NCBI GenBank assembly: GCA_958510825.1
Contig: OY294044.1
Coordinates: 44,739,851 to 44,803,850 of the forward strand
Origin: Brachypterus glaber
Taxonomy: Eukaryota > Arthropoda > Insecta > Coleoptera > Kateretidae
DNA length: 64,000 bases
Direction: 5' to 3'
Shown here: positions 1 through 10,605 of the stretch, piece after piece
Layout of the letters: the number at the start of each line of letters is the position of its first letter
Position numbering within the stretch: position 1 is the first letter of the stretch
Made by a program: the position numbers and the translations under genes
The notes under the pieces: generated by a model
The model's input: the letters and a program-made list of their open reading frames with translations, nothing else
Databases searched by the model: none
What the model was told of the DNA's origin: nothing

Positions 1-1304
1 CAGGTTCTTTTTGGACAAACATAGCACACTTGAGCCGAAAATAGAGCAAATCAAAGAAGTCAAAGTTTTCCTTAGGTCCTATTTGGCACAAAATCACCCA
101 TTTTATACAGTGGCATGGAGAGCCCCAAATAAGCTTCTGGCTTGTACTAGGGGCTCTCCATTAATTTTGAGAAAAAAATAGTCGAAATATTTACAAAGTT
201 GACAATTAATACTTTAAGTTTCCAAAAAATCTTCAATTAAAATAAATCGACGCATATGGCTTCATTTTCGTATTATTCCTTAATTTTCCTTCATCTTCCA
301 AGATTCTTTTTTATTTTTAGTATTCTATTTAATTTAATTTTAAACATGACAGCTTTTTTAATTTCTATTAATGTAACTTTTTACTTCTCTCGGTGTAATA
401 ATTTATAATTATTTATTTATTTTACAATTTACAATCGGGGTTACTAAATCAGTGTATAAACTCCAAATAACTCGAGTAAATTCACTGTTAAATTACAGTA
501 AATTCCTAAAGGGAAATTCTATGTAAATTTACACGAAATTAGAAATCCTTGCAAAACATTTAATCGGTTAATATGTAATTTCTTTAAATCTCATTTTTCA
601 AAGATCTCAAGAACGTTTAGACTTGATTGCGCATTAACCTATTTCCACTTTCCCCATCTTAAGATTTTTTTTATTATTTAAATATAGTATCTTTGGCATT
701 AAATATTAAAAGAAAAAATATATTTTTAAGATGGAAAAGGGTGCAGTAATGTCAATATTAGGTACCAGATTTACCATGACATACGTTTCTCAACAGTCTG
801 GGCGCAAGTAACAAATCTAGGAATGTAAAATTAATTGAGATTGATAAATATTATTTCTAATTTATAAATTAGAAAGTTTGATCTTTATTTTTATTGTTGC
901 TTTTTTTCGCAAGCCTTAAATTTATAGAAAATCTATGGATTTCTTATTTTGCTTCCTTAATAAGCATCTCTAATGAACTTTCATTATTATTACTATTCTA
1001 ATAAAATGCAATAATTTATTTTGTAGGAAGAGATATCGAGATCATTTTAATTATAGGGTCACTGCAGTGAACCATAAGCGTATCCAATATTTTTCGTATT
1101 TTTCGTACCTACCGACATTTAATTTTGAAATTTTCTGACTTTCCCTGACCAAAATTTAAATTTTTCCTAACCTGAAAGTAAATAATAATACATTTTTTAT
1201 CACAATTTTCTTAATGATATCAGTATTTGAAAATGTATCCCTTTTAAATTTTAAGGCTTTTTTATGCAGGTTTAAGAATATTTAGGTTTAAAAGTTCATA
1301 AATG
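1..1304. other. AT-rich intergenic DNA, no gene seen
   Basis: No open reading frame of note and no inverted or tandem repeat that I can delimit. The stretch is AT-rich with many stop codons in all frames. It ends at the target duplication of the foldback transposon that follows. Confidence 0.6.
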
Positions 1305-1313
1305 TATTAAATC

Positions 1314-2476
1314 GGGTCGGTCAAGTTAGCCCCCCCCCCAGTTAAAACTTAGGGTCGAAAAATACATAGGTAGTTTGCACACAACTTGCACAACCAAAAA
1401 AAAAAAAAGCTTGCGCACTAACCATTGGTTAATTATATGAAAAAAACCGTGGGGGGGGCTAACTTGACCTTAGCCCCTCCCAGTAAAAAAGTTAAAATTT
1501 TTCACTACAATCTAATAGTAAATAGCTTGCACAAGCTTGTACAACCAAAATAAAAGCTTGCGCACCCTTAACAAGAGCGGTGAGGGGTAAATAATGTTTA
1601 CCGTCAGCCCCCCCCCCCCAGAACTAAAATTGACCGAAAAATGTTGTAGTATGTTAAAAAAAAGCTTGCACAACCTTGCACAACCAAAATAAAAGCTTGC
1701 GCACCCTTAAAATGAGCGGTAACGGGTAAATAATGTTTACCGTCAGCCCCCCTCCCAGAACGAAAATTGACCGAAAAATGTTGTAGTATGTTAAAAAAAA
1801 AAGCTTGCACAACCTTGCACAACCAAAATAAAAGCTTGCGCACCCTTAACAAGAGCGGTAACGGCTAAATAATGTTTACCGTCAGCCCCCCCCCCCAGAA
1901 CTAAAATTGACCGAAAAATGTTGTAGTATGTTAAAAAAAAGCTTGCACAACCTTGCACAACCAAAATAAAAGCTTGCGCACCCTTAACATGAGCGGTAAC
2001 GGGTAAATAATGTTTACCGTCAGCCCCCCCAGAACGAAAATTGACCGAAAAATATTGTAGTATATAAAAAAAAGCTTGCACAACCTTGCACAACCAAAAT
2101 AAAAGCTTGCGCACCCTTAACAAGAGCGGTAACGGCTAAATAATGTTTACCGTCAGCCCCCCCCCCCAGAACTAAAATTGACCGAAAAATGTTGTAGTAT
2201 GTTAAAAAAAAGCTTGCACAACCTTGCACAACCAAAATAAAAGCTTGCGCACCCTTAACATGAGCGGTAACGGGTAAATAATGTTTACCGTCAGCCCCCC
2301 CAGAACGAAAATTGACCGAAAAATATTGTAGTATATAAAAAAAAGCTTGCACAACCTTGCACAACCAAAATAAAAGCTTGCGCACCCTTAACAAGAGCGG
2401 TAACGGCTAAATAATGTTTACCGTCAGCCCCCCCCCCCAGAACGAAAATTGACCAAAAAATGTTGTAGTATATTAA
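1314..2476. repeat. Left arm: ~7 tandem units of ~135 bp
   Basis: The recurring word CAGAAC(T/G)AAAATTGACC begins near 1620, 1756, 1896, 2030, 2167, 2301 and 2438, giving spacings of 134-140 bp. Each unit holds a run of about 7-13 C, then GAACNAAAATTGACC, a short A-run, GCTTGCACAACC twice, and GCGCACCCTTAA. The outer 300 bp (1314-1610) is a diverged version with its own C-runs. Apparent reading frames across this array (for example 1604-2394, minus strand) are by-products of the repeat and not genes. Confidence 0.9.
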
Positions 2477-2903
2477 ATAAATACTTATTTTTTAAACAGA
2501 AAAAAGTTAGGGGCAAAAAACGAATAAGGCTCCCCCGTTTCGCACGTCCCTGGTTAAAATAAGTACCTGAAAATAATATACGAAGATGGGCCTTATTAAG
2601 TTTAGTTTACATGCAAAACCACGTTTCTGTAACTGAAAGGGTTCCTGAGTTAATAAATAAAAACCAAATTTTTTAGCCAGTTTCAAAGGGGCGTATCTCC
2701 CTTAGGACGCATTTTATACAAAATGTTTATATGAACTTTTTTGATTGTTTTGGTGAGTACAATATGGCTATGTGTAGCCAGCCCACCTTTTTTGTTACAC
2801 CCTGTATACTGTAAAAAAAATAAAACATTAAATACATTTTTTATGATTTTTTTTGCCTTAGGGTGACCACTATACCCCGGTCTCCCCTATATGGCTTTTT
2901 AAG
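2477..2903. other. Relict repeat sequence inside the foldback element
   Basis: No coding potential. It contains phrases shared with the foldback family seen at 30913 and 61980, such as 'gggttcctgag', 'gggcgtatctcccttagg' and 'acaccctgtata' near 2800. It is probably a decayed copy of that family. Confidence 0.4.
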
Positions 2904-3283
2904 GCTGCTGAAATTGAATCTGATGATAATTTTTTTAACTCCACCCCCGCGGGGGTGAGCGGATAAATATTTTTAAATATTTTCAATATTCGTCAAAATT
3001 AGTATAAGGTAAAAGCACCAGTCATGGACGGTGATCCAGTTATGAACGTTTTTTAAAATAGCGCGCCACATAAGAAAAAGATACCTTTGTTTCAATATTG
3101 GAAGCACTCAAGGTTATTTAGAAACATTCCCCTTCCATCGTGTATATGTGCGCGCCGCTTAGTCCATCGCTTTAGATTAAAGTGGGAGTTATGTGATACG
3201 TTTTACGCAGTTTTATTAAGGCAATCGTTAGTGAGGTAAGTAAAAATTATGTATTTTATTACTAAATGCATGTATTATATTGT

Positions 3284-4298
3284 ATATATATATATACACA
3301 CAATGTTACAATTTATATCAGTTATATAATTAAATACAGTTTTAAATAGAAGTAAGCATAAAAAAAAATTCACAATTGGATATTAAGACTCTCCAGCCAG
3401 TGAAGAGCGTCCGCTGTTAAATTAGTAATATCTTCAACAGGATTGGTGAAAGCTCTTAATGGACATTCAGTGACTACATGTGATATGGTTTGCCTCTCAG
3501 CACCACAGTCGCATGCTGGACTATTTGAAATTTTCCATTTATGGAAGGTGTCTGCACATCTTCCATGCTCGGTTCGGATACGGTTTAGCTTTGACCATAG
3601 ATGACGTGGGAGCTCCATACCGGGTTGGGGAATGCCTGGGTTTTCTGGTGCTAGAGGTTTATCAGGTTTTTCTTCTGTCCACCTTCTTGTCCACTCGTCA
3701 GCCGGGGTGAAGTTACTATACTCCTGGTGTGAGGCAGTGACCATGGATGGGTTTCTGGATTTTAAGCGTCGAAGATGTACGGATGGGACATCAGCATGGA
3801 TTGGCAGGCTCTCATTATCTGTGATTTTGACATATTCGTTTTTAAGTATTTTTGATCTTCTGATGTCAGGCGGCGTGATATTCGACAGTACGGGAAGCCA
3901 TTGAGTCGGCGTGGGTTTGATAGTGCCAGATACTATTCTCATTGTTTCGTTCAGTTCGGTATCGAGTTTTGAAATATGGTTGCTGTTAAGCCACGTTGAG
4001 CAGCAGTATTCGGCTGTTGGAAATACGAGTCCAAGAGCAGCTGTGCGGAGGGTGGATGCCGCAGCGCCCCATGTGGTACCAGTAAGCTTCTGAATTAAGT
4101 TGTTTCGTGTATTCAATTTGGCTGCTGTGTTTTCTAAATGTCTTCTGTATGTTAGTGTTCTGTCAAGGGTTATTCCAAGATATTTGGGATATGGATTGTG
4201 TCTCAGAGGCTTCCCCATAAAGCTGACATATAGAGTTCTATTTGCCTCGCGGTTGTTTAAATGAAAACAAGAAACTTCTGTTTTTTCTGCACTTGGAC
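3284..4298 (-). mobile_element. 5'-truncated non-LTR retrotransposon insertion
   Basis: The insertion is bounded by the perfect 10-bp duplication ATTATATTGT at 3274-3283 and 4299-4308. The intact second repeat copy at 5127-5136 shows the site before insertion. On the minus strand the element ends in a TA/TG microsatellite tail (3284-3301 on plus), as many LINE 3' ends do, and it is truncated at its 5' end. It carries the RT C-terminal reading frame described separately. Confidence 0.88.
3370..4297 (-). pseudogene. Non-LTR reverse transcriptase, C-terminal part only
   Basis: One uninterrupted frame of about 309 codons reaches the 5' truncation point. It opens just after where the catalytic YADD box would be, with the thumb signature KTEVSCFHL, then KYLGITLDRTLTYRRHL, AEYCCSTW and RIVSGTIKPTPTQWLPVLS. 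It closes with a Cys/His cluster, CDCGAERQTISHVVTECPL, typical of the C-terminus of several non-LTR RT lineages. Catalytic motifs and the endonuclease are missing, so it cannot transpose alone. The open frame suggests a fairly recent insertion. The clade (jockey/CR1/L2-like) is not resolved. Confidence 0.8.
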
Positions 4299-4743
4299 AT
4301 TATATTGTGATCAGTTTCAATTACTCGATTATCAGATAATCATTTTAAGTAGTTTGACAAAAAAAAACGCGATATAATTGGTAAATTGCGTTTTAACTTA
4401 TGGGTTTATTACTGGATGCAATTTTTGTAATGTAACCAACTATTAACAGTGTCCATAAATGGATATATTTTTATTTTTGTTTTTTTGTATTCTATTAATT
4501 AACCTTTTCAAACGCCTTCGGTAGGTAGTTTTAAAGGACCCAATAATACACGTGTTCCAGTGTTGGACTCCACTGTCCAAGACCGGGTGTCCATTATTGG
4601 GTAAAACAACTACATATTTTTTTTGTCAACTTATTTGTATTTTTGGGTTTGTAAGTGTAAAAATAGCCATTAAATCTAAATAATCCAAATGAATAATTTC
4701 CATTTTATTGTTAGTTTTTTTTAATTAATTAATTTTTTAGCCA

Positions 4744-5571
4744 AGGCTGCTGAAATTGAATCTGATGATAATTTTTTTAACTCCACCCCCGCGGGGGTGT
4801 GCGGATAAATATTTTTAAATATTTTCAATATTTTCGTCAAAATTAGTATAAGGTAAAAGCACCAGTCATGGACGGTGATCCAGTTATGAACGTTTTTTAA
4901 AATAGCGCGCCACATAAGAAAAAGATACCTTTGTTTCAATATTGGAAGCACTCAAGGTTATTTAGAAACATTCCCCTTCCATCGTGTATATGTTCGCGCC
5001 GCTTAGTCCATCGCTTTAGATTAAAGTGGGAGTTATGTGATACGCGTTACGTTTTACGCAGTTTTATTAAGGCAATCGTTAGTGAGGTAAGTAAATTTTT
5101 TTTATTACTAAATGCATGTATTATATTGTGATCAGTTTCAATTACTCGATTATCAGATAATCATTTTAGTAGTTTAACAAAAAAAAAAACGCGATATAAT
5201 TGGTAAATTGCGTTTTAACTTATAGGTTCAATACTGGATGCAATTTTTGTAATGTAACCAACTATGAACAAAGTGTCCATAAATGTATATATTTTTATTT
5301 TTGTTTTTTTGTATTCTATTAATTAACCTTTTCAAACGCCTTCGGTAGGTAGTTTTAAAGGACCCAATAATACACGTGTTCCAGTGTTGGACTCCACTGT
5401 CCACGTGTCCATTATTGGGTAAAACAACTACATATTTTTTTTTGTCAACTTATTTGTATTTTTGGGTTTGTAAGTGTAAAAATAGCCATTTAATCTAAAT
5501 AATCCAAATGAATAATTTCCATTTTATTGTTAGTTTTTTTTTTAATTAATTAATTTTTTAGCCATGTCCAC
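4744..5571 (+). repeat. Second copy of the ~0.83-kb duplication
   Basis: This uninterrupted copy leads directly into the transposase gene, so it marks the original arrangement. It holds the pogo TIR (4862), the subterminal motif GTCCATTATTGGGT and the candidate 5' untranslated exon and intron. Confidence 0.85.
5087..5561 (+). other. Candidate 5'UTR intron of the pogo transposase
   Basis: GTGAG|GTAAGT at 5082-5092 is a strong donor-like site and TTTTTTAG|CC at 5554-5563 an acceptor-like site just before the ATG at 5564. The donor is preserved in the duplicated copy near 3235. This is inference from splice consensus only. Confidence 0.4.
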
Positions 5572-8057
5572 ATAAAAGAAATACTCATCTCAACAGATGA
5601 ATCAAACAGCCGAAGCTTATAAAAGGGGTGAGAGCGTGACTTCGGCTGCTGCAAGATATTCTGTACCTAGAATTACACTAAGAAATAAAATAACTGACAT
5701 TAGTCCTCTCGAATGTAATATGGGGCCACCAACAATTCTATCACCAAATGAGGAGGAAATTCTGGAAAAATGGGTTATAGAACTAAGTGAAAGGCATTTT
5801 CCCATTTGCAAAGACCATTTGTTGGATACAGTCCAACAAATTATGCTAAAAGATAACAGACAAAATCCTTTTACGAATAATAGGCCAGGAAAAAAGTGGT
5901 ATCAGTCCTTCTTTAAGCGCCATCCTAATATAGCTAAAAGAACTGCACAAAATTTAACTAAATCCAGAGATTCTGTAACGCAAGAAGATATTAAACAATG
6001 GTTTAAAGAAGTAAACAAATATCTTAAAGATAATGAGTTATTATCTATTTTAAAGGATCCAATGCGAGTATATAATGCAGATGAAAGTGCATTCTTTTTG
6101 CAACCTAAGGCTGGCCAGGTACTGACACGAAAAGGCAGCAGAAATGTCTATAGCACATCCGGCAATGATAAAGAAAATCTTACAGCGAATGCATCGGGAA
6201 TATTACCACCACCGATGGTAGTTTTTGCATATGAAAGAATTCCTTTGTATATTTCCAATAGTATACCTGAAACATGGGGAATCGGTAGATCTGAAAGTAG
6301 ATGGATGTGTGGAAGCACTTTTTATGAATGATAAAGAAAATCTTACAGTACTTGTTACAGCGAATGCATCGGAAATATTACCACCACCGATGGTAGTTTT
6401 TGCATATGAAAGAATTCCTTTGTATATTTCCAATAGTATACCTGAAACATGGGGAATCGGTAGATCTGAAAGTAGATGGATGTGTGGAAGCACTTTTTAT
6501 GAATATGTAACAAACATATTTTATCCCTGGCTAATAAAAAATAAAGTAAAATTGCCCATTATCTTCTTCGTAGACGGCCATGGTTCTCATTTAACCCCTC
6601 AGTTATCCGATTTTTGTTCTGCCAAAGGTATTGAAGTAATTGCACTATATCCCAACAGTACGCATATTCTGCAACCTATGGATATGTCTGTTTTCAGACC
6701 ATTAAAATTATCATGGAAAAATGAAGTGACCAAATGGAAAACTAAAAATTTAGGCCAACAAATAAAAAAAGAAAATTTTGCACCGGTTTTTAAACTAGCT
6801 TTCGATTCTTTAACAAAAGAATGTATTAAACATGGTTTTAAAGCTGGAGGTTTGCATCCTTTTGGGGTTGAACACATCGACTTCACCAAGATAAAAATCC
6901 AAAATCGCACTATTAAACCAAAAGACATTTCCTTGCTGAATAACGAAGAGTTCTTAAAAAATCTAGAAACTGAGTTAGTAACCACATTTTCACAGGAAAA
7001 GCTAGATCTGTTTAATAAAGTACACAGCGAAATTGAAACGAGTTTAGAAACCATACCAGTTGAAGACAAATCTTTATATTCTATTTGGGCAAAACATAAA
7101 CAATTGTGGGTATCCTGAAAAGAAAATGACAAGGAAATTAATGTTACTTCTAGTAAAGATTTACCTTTGTCAATTAAAAATTCATCTCCTCCAGCTCAAT
7201 TATCCTTAGCTTCTAATGAAAGTACATCATTAGCAAGGACTGGTGACCTAAAGGTAACTAATAAAGGACCTGAACAATAAAATTTATCACCAGAAGCTAC
7301 AACAGCCTTAGCTTTTAGTGAAATTACACCCTTAAAAGATATCACAGATATAATCGAAAATAATCCATCAACGTCATGGCAGTTAAAAGATGGGCTTATA
7401 ATACCATCTCCAATTAAAAAGGCCCTATTTTGGCCAGAGTCAGAGAAAAAAAAAGAAGAATAAGTAAAGAAAAACTTCCATCTGCCATAAAAAGTGACGC
7501 TTGGAGGGAATATAGTAAAAAAAAAGAACATGAGAAGAAAATTAAGGAGGAAAAACAAGAAAAACGTAAGAAAGAAAGAGAAGAAAAAAAAATAGTTAAA
7601 GGAAGAAAATATCGCTGAAAGAAAAAAGAATAAAGGAAAAAAAGATAACATTATTAATGACAGTAGTTCATCTTCAGAAAATTTATCAGAGATAGAGTAT
7701 CAAGAGAGTGACGTAAGTGATCTAGAAAATTACAACAGTGAATATGAAGAGCTGGTAGACCTGGATAAAGAAGAAATTAAAAAAGGCCAGTTTGTTATTG
7801 TTGCCTTTAAAGCAGGAAAAAGGTTGACAACAACAAAAAAGTATTTATCAATTGTCGAAGAAGTCGATAATTCTATAAAAGAAGTGAAAGTAACATGCAT
7901 GAAATCTGCTGATACGTCAAACGAGCTATTCTATGTTGTAGATAATGACACCAGTTATGTTGAATATGATCAAATATTAGGTTCTGTTCGTGAACCTTCT
8001 ATTGTAATGCGTGGCGAGCGAATTTATTATAAATTTAACGGCAAAGTTAATTTATAA
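5564..8057 (+). pseudogene. Pogo/Tigger-like transposase with disabling lesions
   Basis: The N-terminus has a pipsqueak-type helix-turn-helix (residues ~11-45: MNQTAEAYKRGESVTSAAAR, then YSVPRITLRNKI), then a CENP-B-like DNA-binding region ending KKWYQSFFKRHPNI, then a DDE domain. The acid residues are in VYNADESAFF, FFVDGHGSH and LQPMDMSVF, with 35 residues between the last two. The C-terminal tail has FWPE and LPSAIKSDAWREY, a highly charged stretch, and a terminal domain ending near 8057, as in long insect Tigger-derived proteins. Lesions: TAA at codon 4 after the first ATG, a 163-bp internal tandem duplication (6164-6326) creating a stop at 6329, TGA near 7116, and stops or frameshifts near 7277 and 7460. 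Not functional as it stands. Confidence 0.85.
6164..6501 (+). repeat. Internal tandem duplication in the transposase
   Basis: Positions 6164-6326 and 6327-6501 are near-identical. The first copy lacks 12 bp (TACTTGTTACAG) present in the second. The unit of 163 bp is not a multiple of three, so the frame shifts and stops at 6329-6331. The second copy carries the frame that continues into the catalytic FFVDGHGSH motif. Confidence 0.92.
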
Positions 8058-9009
8058 CTTTTATTCTAATCCTTAATACTTTTTTTTAAATATATAAGTA
8101 ATCTTGTCCCTTGTTTAAAAAAGAAAATATGTGTTTTAGTTGTTTTAGTTAATTATCATCGACTTTTATTCATTTTAAAGTACTTACTCCAAATAAATAA
8201 CTCACTTATTTATTAATATAATTTATAAACTTAATATCTAGCTGTTTATTTGTATTTTTTTAGTATAGTCCATTACTGGGTGTTAATTTTTGGATCATGT
8301 CCAAAAGTGGAGGTCCATAACTGGAATCACAATGTTCATTACTGGTAATAAAAATCCTGTTTGAATTATAAGGTATATTTTTTCAGGTAAATAATTGTTT
8401 ACTTTTTTGACAAAAGAATATAGATTAAAGGTTTTTTCCAGATACTTAAAAAAACAAGTTTTTTTATAAAATTCACAATTCAGCGAAAAAAAGGCTAATT
8501 TTTTTCCTTACAGTGTTCAAGATTGGTGCCTTTACCTTATAGGGGTTTTTGGGGTCGACGAATATGAATCTAATATTTTTTTCAAATTTCACCCCCTGAG
8601 TGGGAGGGTAGTTTTTGTAAAAATTGTTATATTGGGGTTTTTGAGGTTTCTGAAAGTGAATCTGATAATGAAAAAATTCTAACTGCACCTCCTGAGGGGC
8701 GGGGGTAGTTTTCTTGAAAATTAATATATTCGGGTTTTTGAGGTGGCTAAAATTGAATCTGATAATAAAAAATCCATTTCACGCGCGGAGGTGAAAAATG
8801 GGAAATCTCTTTTACTGGGCAGTGTATTTTTATCTTCAACAACAAAATAAATAAAATGAAAATTTTATTAGAAAGAACTTTTTAATAAAAAAACTTTTAA
8901 GTCACTAAAAAAATAAATTAAGTACCTACCCACTGCCGCCAACAAATTATTGATTTACGTAAAAAAAGTATTGTAGGCTACTTAAAAAGTGCATTTGCTT
9001 TTATTTTAT
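8058..9009. other. 3' end of pogo element plus relict repeat
   Basis: No gene. It holds the right pogo TIR (8313-8345), then AT-rich DNA with degenerate units of 'ttttgaggtttctgaaagtgaatctgataat' and 'ccacccc..ggggtg' spaced about 100 bp apart (8540-8800). The same family appears at 2904, 4744 and 38830-39010. Confidence 0.55.
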
Positions 9010-10274
9010 ACTAAAACATTTTTTGGTCAATTTTAGTTCTGGGGGGGCTGACGGTTAACATTATTTACCACTCACCCCTCTTGTTAAGGGTGCGCAAGGT
9101 TTTATTTTAGTTGTGCAAGGTTGTGCAAGCTTTTTTTTAATATACTACAACATTTTTTTGTCAATTTTAGTTCTGGGGGGTCTGACCGTAAACATTATTT
9201 ACTCCCCACTGCTCTTGTTCAGGGTGCGCAAGCTTTTATTTTGGTTGTTCAAAGATGTACAAGCTTTTTTTTAATATACTACAACATTGTTTGGTCAATT
9301 TTAGTTCTGGGGGGGGCTGACGGTAAACATTATTTACTCCCCACCGCACTTGTTAAGGGCGTTCAAGCTTTTATTTTGGTTGTGCAAGCTTTTTTAATAT
9401 ACTGCAATAGTTTTTAGACAAATTTAGTTCTGGGGGGGCTGATGGTAAACATTATTTACCCCTCACCGCTCTTGTTAAGGGTGCGCAAGCTTTTATTTTG
9501 GTTGTGCAAGGTTGTGCAAGCTTTTTCTAATATACTACAACATTTTTTGGTCAATTTTGTTCTGGGGGGGCTGACGGTAAACATTATTTACCCGTTACCG
9601 CTCTTGTTAAGGGTGCGCATGCTTTTATTTTGGATGTGCAAGCTTTCTTTAATATACTACAACAGTTTTTAGTCAAATTTAGTTCTGGGGGGGGGGGGAG
9701 GGGCTGACGTTAAACATTATTTACCCCTCACCGGTCTTGTTAAGGGTGCGCAAGATTTTATTTTGGTTGTGCAAGTTTTTTTAATACACTACAACATTTT
9801 TCGGTCAATGTTAGTTCTGGGGGGGCTGATGGTAAACATTATTTACCCCTCACCGCTCTTGTTAAGGGTGCGCAAGCTTTTATTTTGGTTGTGCAAGGTT
9901 GTGCAAGCTTTTTTTTAACATACTACAACATTTTTCGGTCAATTTTAGTTGTGGGGGGGGGCTGACGGTAAACATTATTTACCCCTCACCGCTCTTGTTA
10001 AGGGTGCGCAAGCTTTTATTTTGGTTGTGCAAGCTTGTGAAAGCTTGTGCAAGCTATTTACTATTAGATTGTAGTAAAAATTTTTAACTTTTTTACTGGG
10101 AGGGGCTAAGGTCAAGTTAGCCCCCCCCCCCGGTTTTTTTCATATAATTAACCAATGGTTAGTGCGCAAGCTTTTTTTTTGGTTGTGCAAGGTTGTGCAA
10201 GTTGTGTGCAAACTACCTATGTATTTTCGACCCTAAGTTTTAACTGGGGGGGGGAGGGCTAACTTGACCGACCC
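9010..10274. repeat. Right arm: ~8 tandem units of ~130 bp
   Basis: TTCTGGGGG or a variant recurs near 9040, 9171, 9305, 9428, 9560, 9683, 9814 and 9949, at spacings of 123-135 bp, in reverse orientation to the left arm. Each unit has a G-run, GCTGACGGTAAACATTATTT, CTCTTGTTAAGGGTGCGC and one or two TTGTGCAAG words. The final 250 bp mirrors 1314-1560. Units differ more from one another than those of the left arm. Confidence 0.88.
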
Positions 10275-10321
10275 TATTAAATCTTGAAAATTATTTGATA
10301 TTAAAATAGATGAATATCATA

Positions 10322-10605
10322 GGACGAAAAATTAAATACTAAAATGTCGAAAACCGAAATTACAATGATGCAGGGTAAATGTACATCAAAAACTAAGAAC
10401 AAAACTCATATACAGGTAATTCCAAAAATCAATCCAAAGGGAGCTATGGTCTCGTAAAAATGCACCATTTTTAAAGGGCATAGTAGCTTTAAAAGCGATT
10501 TTTCGACATACATGTATATAAACTTTTTTTCTTAGTTTTCGATATAGAATAACCCAGTATCATTAAAATTTTGGTTTTCAACGTTTTAGTATTTAATTTT
10601 TCGTC
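10322..10605. repeat. Short foldback repeat, copy 1
   Basis: GGACGAAAAATTAAATACTA at 10322 is mirrored by TAGTATTTAATTTTTCGTCC ending at ~10605, with about 40 bp per arm. The related sequence at 28365-28620 shares 'aaaatcgcttttaaagctac' and 'aactaagaaaaaa' in opposite orientation. Confidence 0.6.

Larger units (their letters stand above)
2904..4743 (+). repeat. First copy of ~0.83-kb direct duplication, split by LINE
   Basis: Positions 2904-3283 plus 4299-4743 match 4744-5571 almost base for base, starting at 'ggctgctgaaattgaatctg'. The unit covers about 115 bp upstream of the pogo TIR, the TIR and the 5' untranslated region, including a GAG|GTAAGT donor-like site at 3235-3243. The interruption is the LINE fragment at 3284-4298. 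Confidence 0.85.
4862..8345 (+). mobile_element. Pogo/Tigger-type DNA transposon, decayed
   Basis: The left end CCAGTCATGGAC and the inner box TCCAGTTATGAAC are mirrored at the right by GTCCATAACTGGAAT and GTTCATTACTGG (8313-8345), giving a ~30-bp TIR with about 80% match. Subterminal repeats of GTCCATTA(T/C)TGGGT occur on both sides. The transposase (5564-8057) is of the pogo type. The expected TA target duplication is not evident: flanks read GCA on the left and TAA on the right. The left flank may have been altered by the 0.8-kb duplication. Confidence 0.75.
1314..10274. mobile_element. Foldback-type DNA transposon with tandem-iterated TIRs
   Basis: The left end starts GGGTCGGTCAAGTTAGCCCC and the right end is its reverse complement. 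The 9-bp sequence TATTAAATC flanks both ends (1305-1313 and 10275-10283), a clean target duplication. Both arms are arrays of ~135-bp units in opposite orientation. Long iterated TIRs with a 9-bp TSD are typical of Foldback (FB) and of some Mutator-like elements, so I infer that class. No Mutator-type transposase is visible inside. The interior instead holds a pogo/Tigger element, so this copy was probably mobilised in trans and used as a landing site by later insertions. Confidence 0.85.

Noticed and set aside
1328..1500. Possible CRISPR-like or centromeric satellite
   Set aside because: Units are contiguous, inverted at the far end and bounded by a TSD, so they are transposon arms.
1604..2394. 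Three overlapping open frames of 82-124 codons on the minus strand
   Set aside because: They are translations of the 135-bp tandem units and repeat the same phrase; a unit length near a multiple of three keeps them open.
3480..4093. Plus-strand frames opposite the RT fragment
   Set aside because: Shadows of the minus-strand RT frame, which has clear RT motifs.
6599..7132. 177-codon minus-strand frame
   Set aside because: Opposite the conserved DDE transposase; no motif of its own.
4862..8345. TA target duplication for the pogo element
   Set aside because: The bases next to the TIRs do not match on the two sides; not claimed.
9121..10087. Open frames with repeated FNILQHF / ALVKGAQAFILVVQ phrases
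   Set aside because: Mirror image of the left array; repeat artefact, not a repeat protein.
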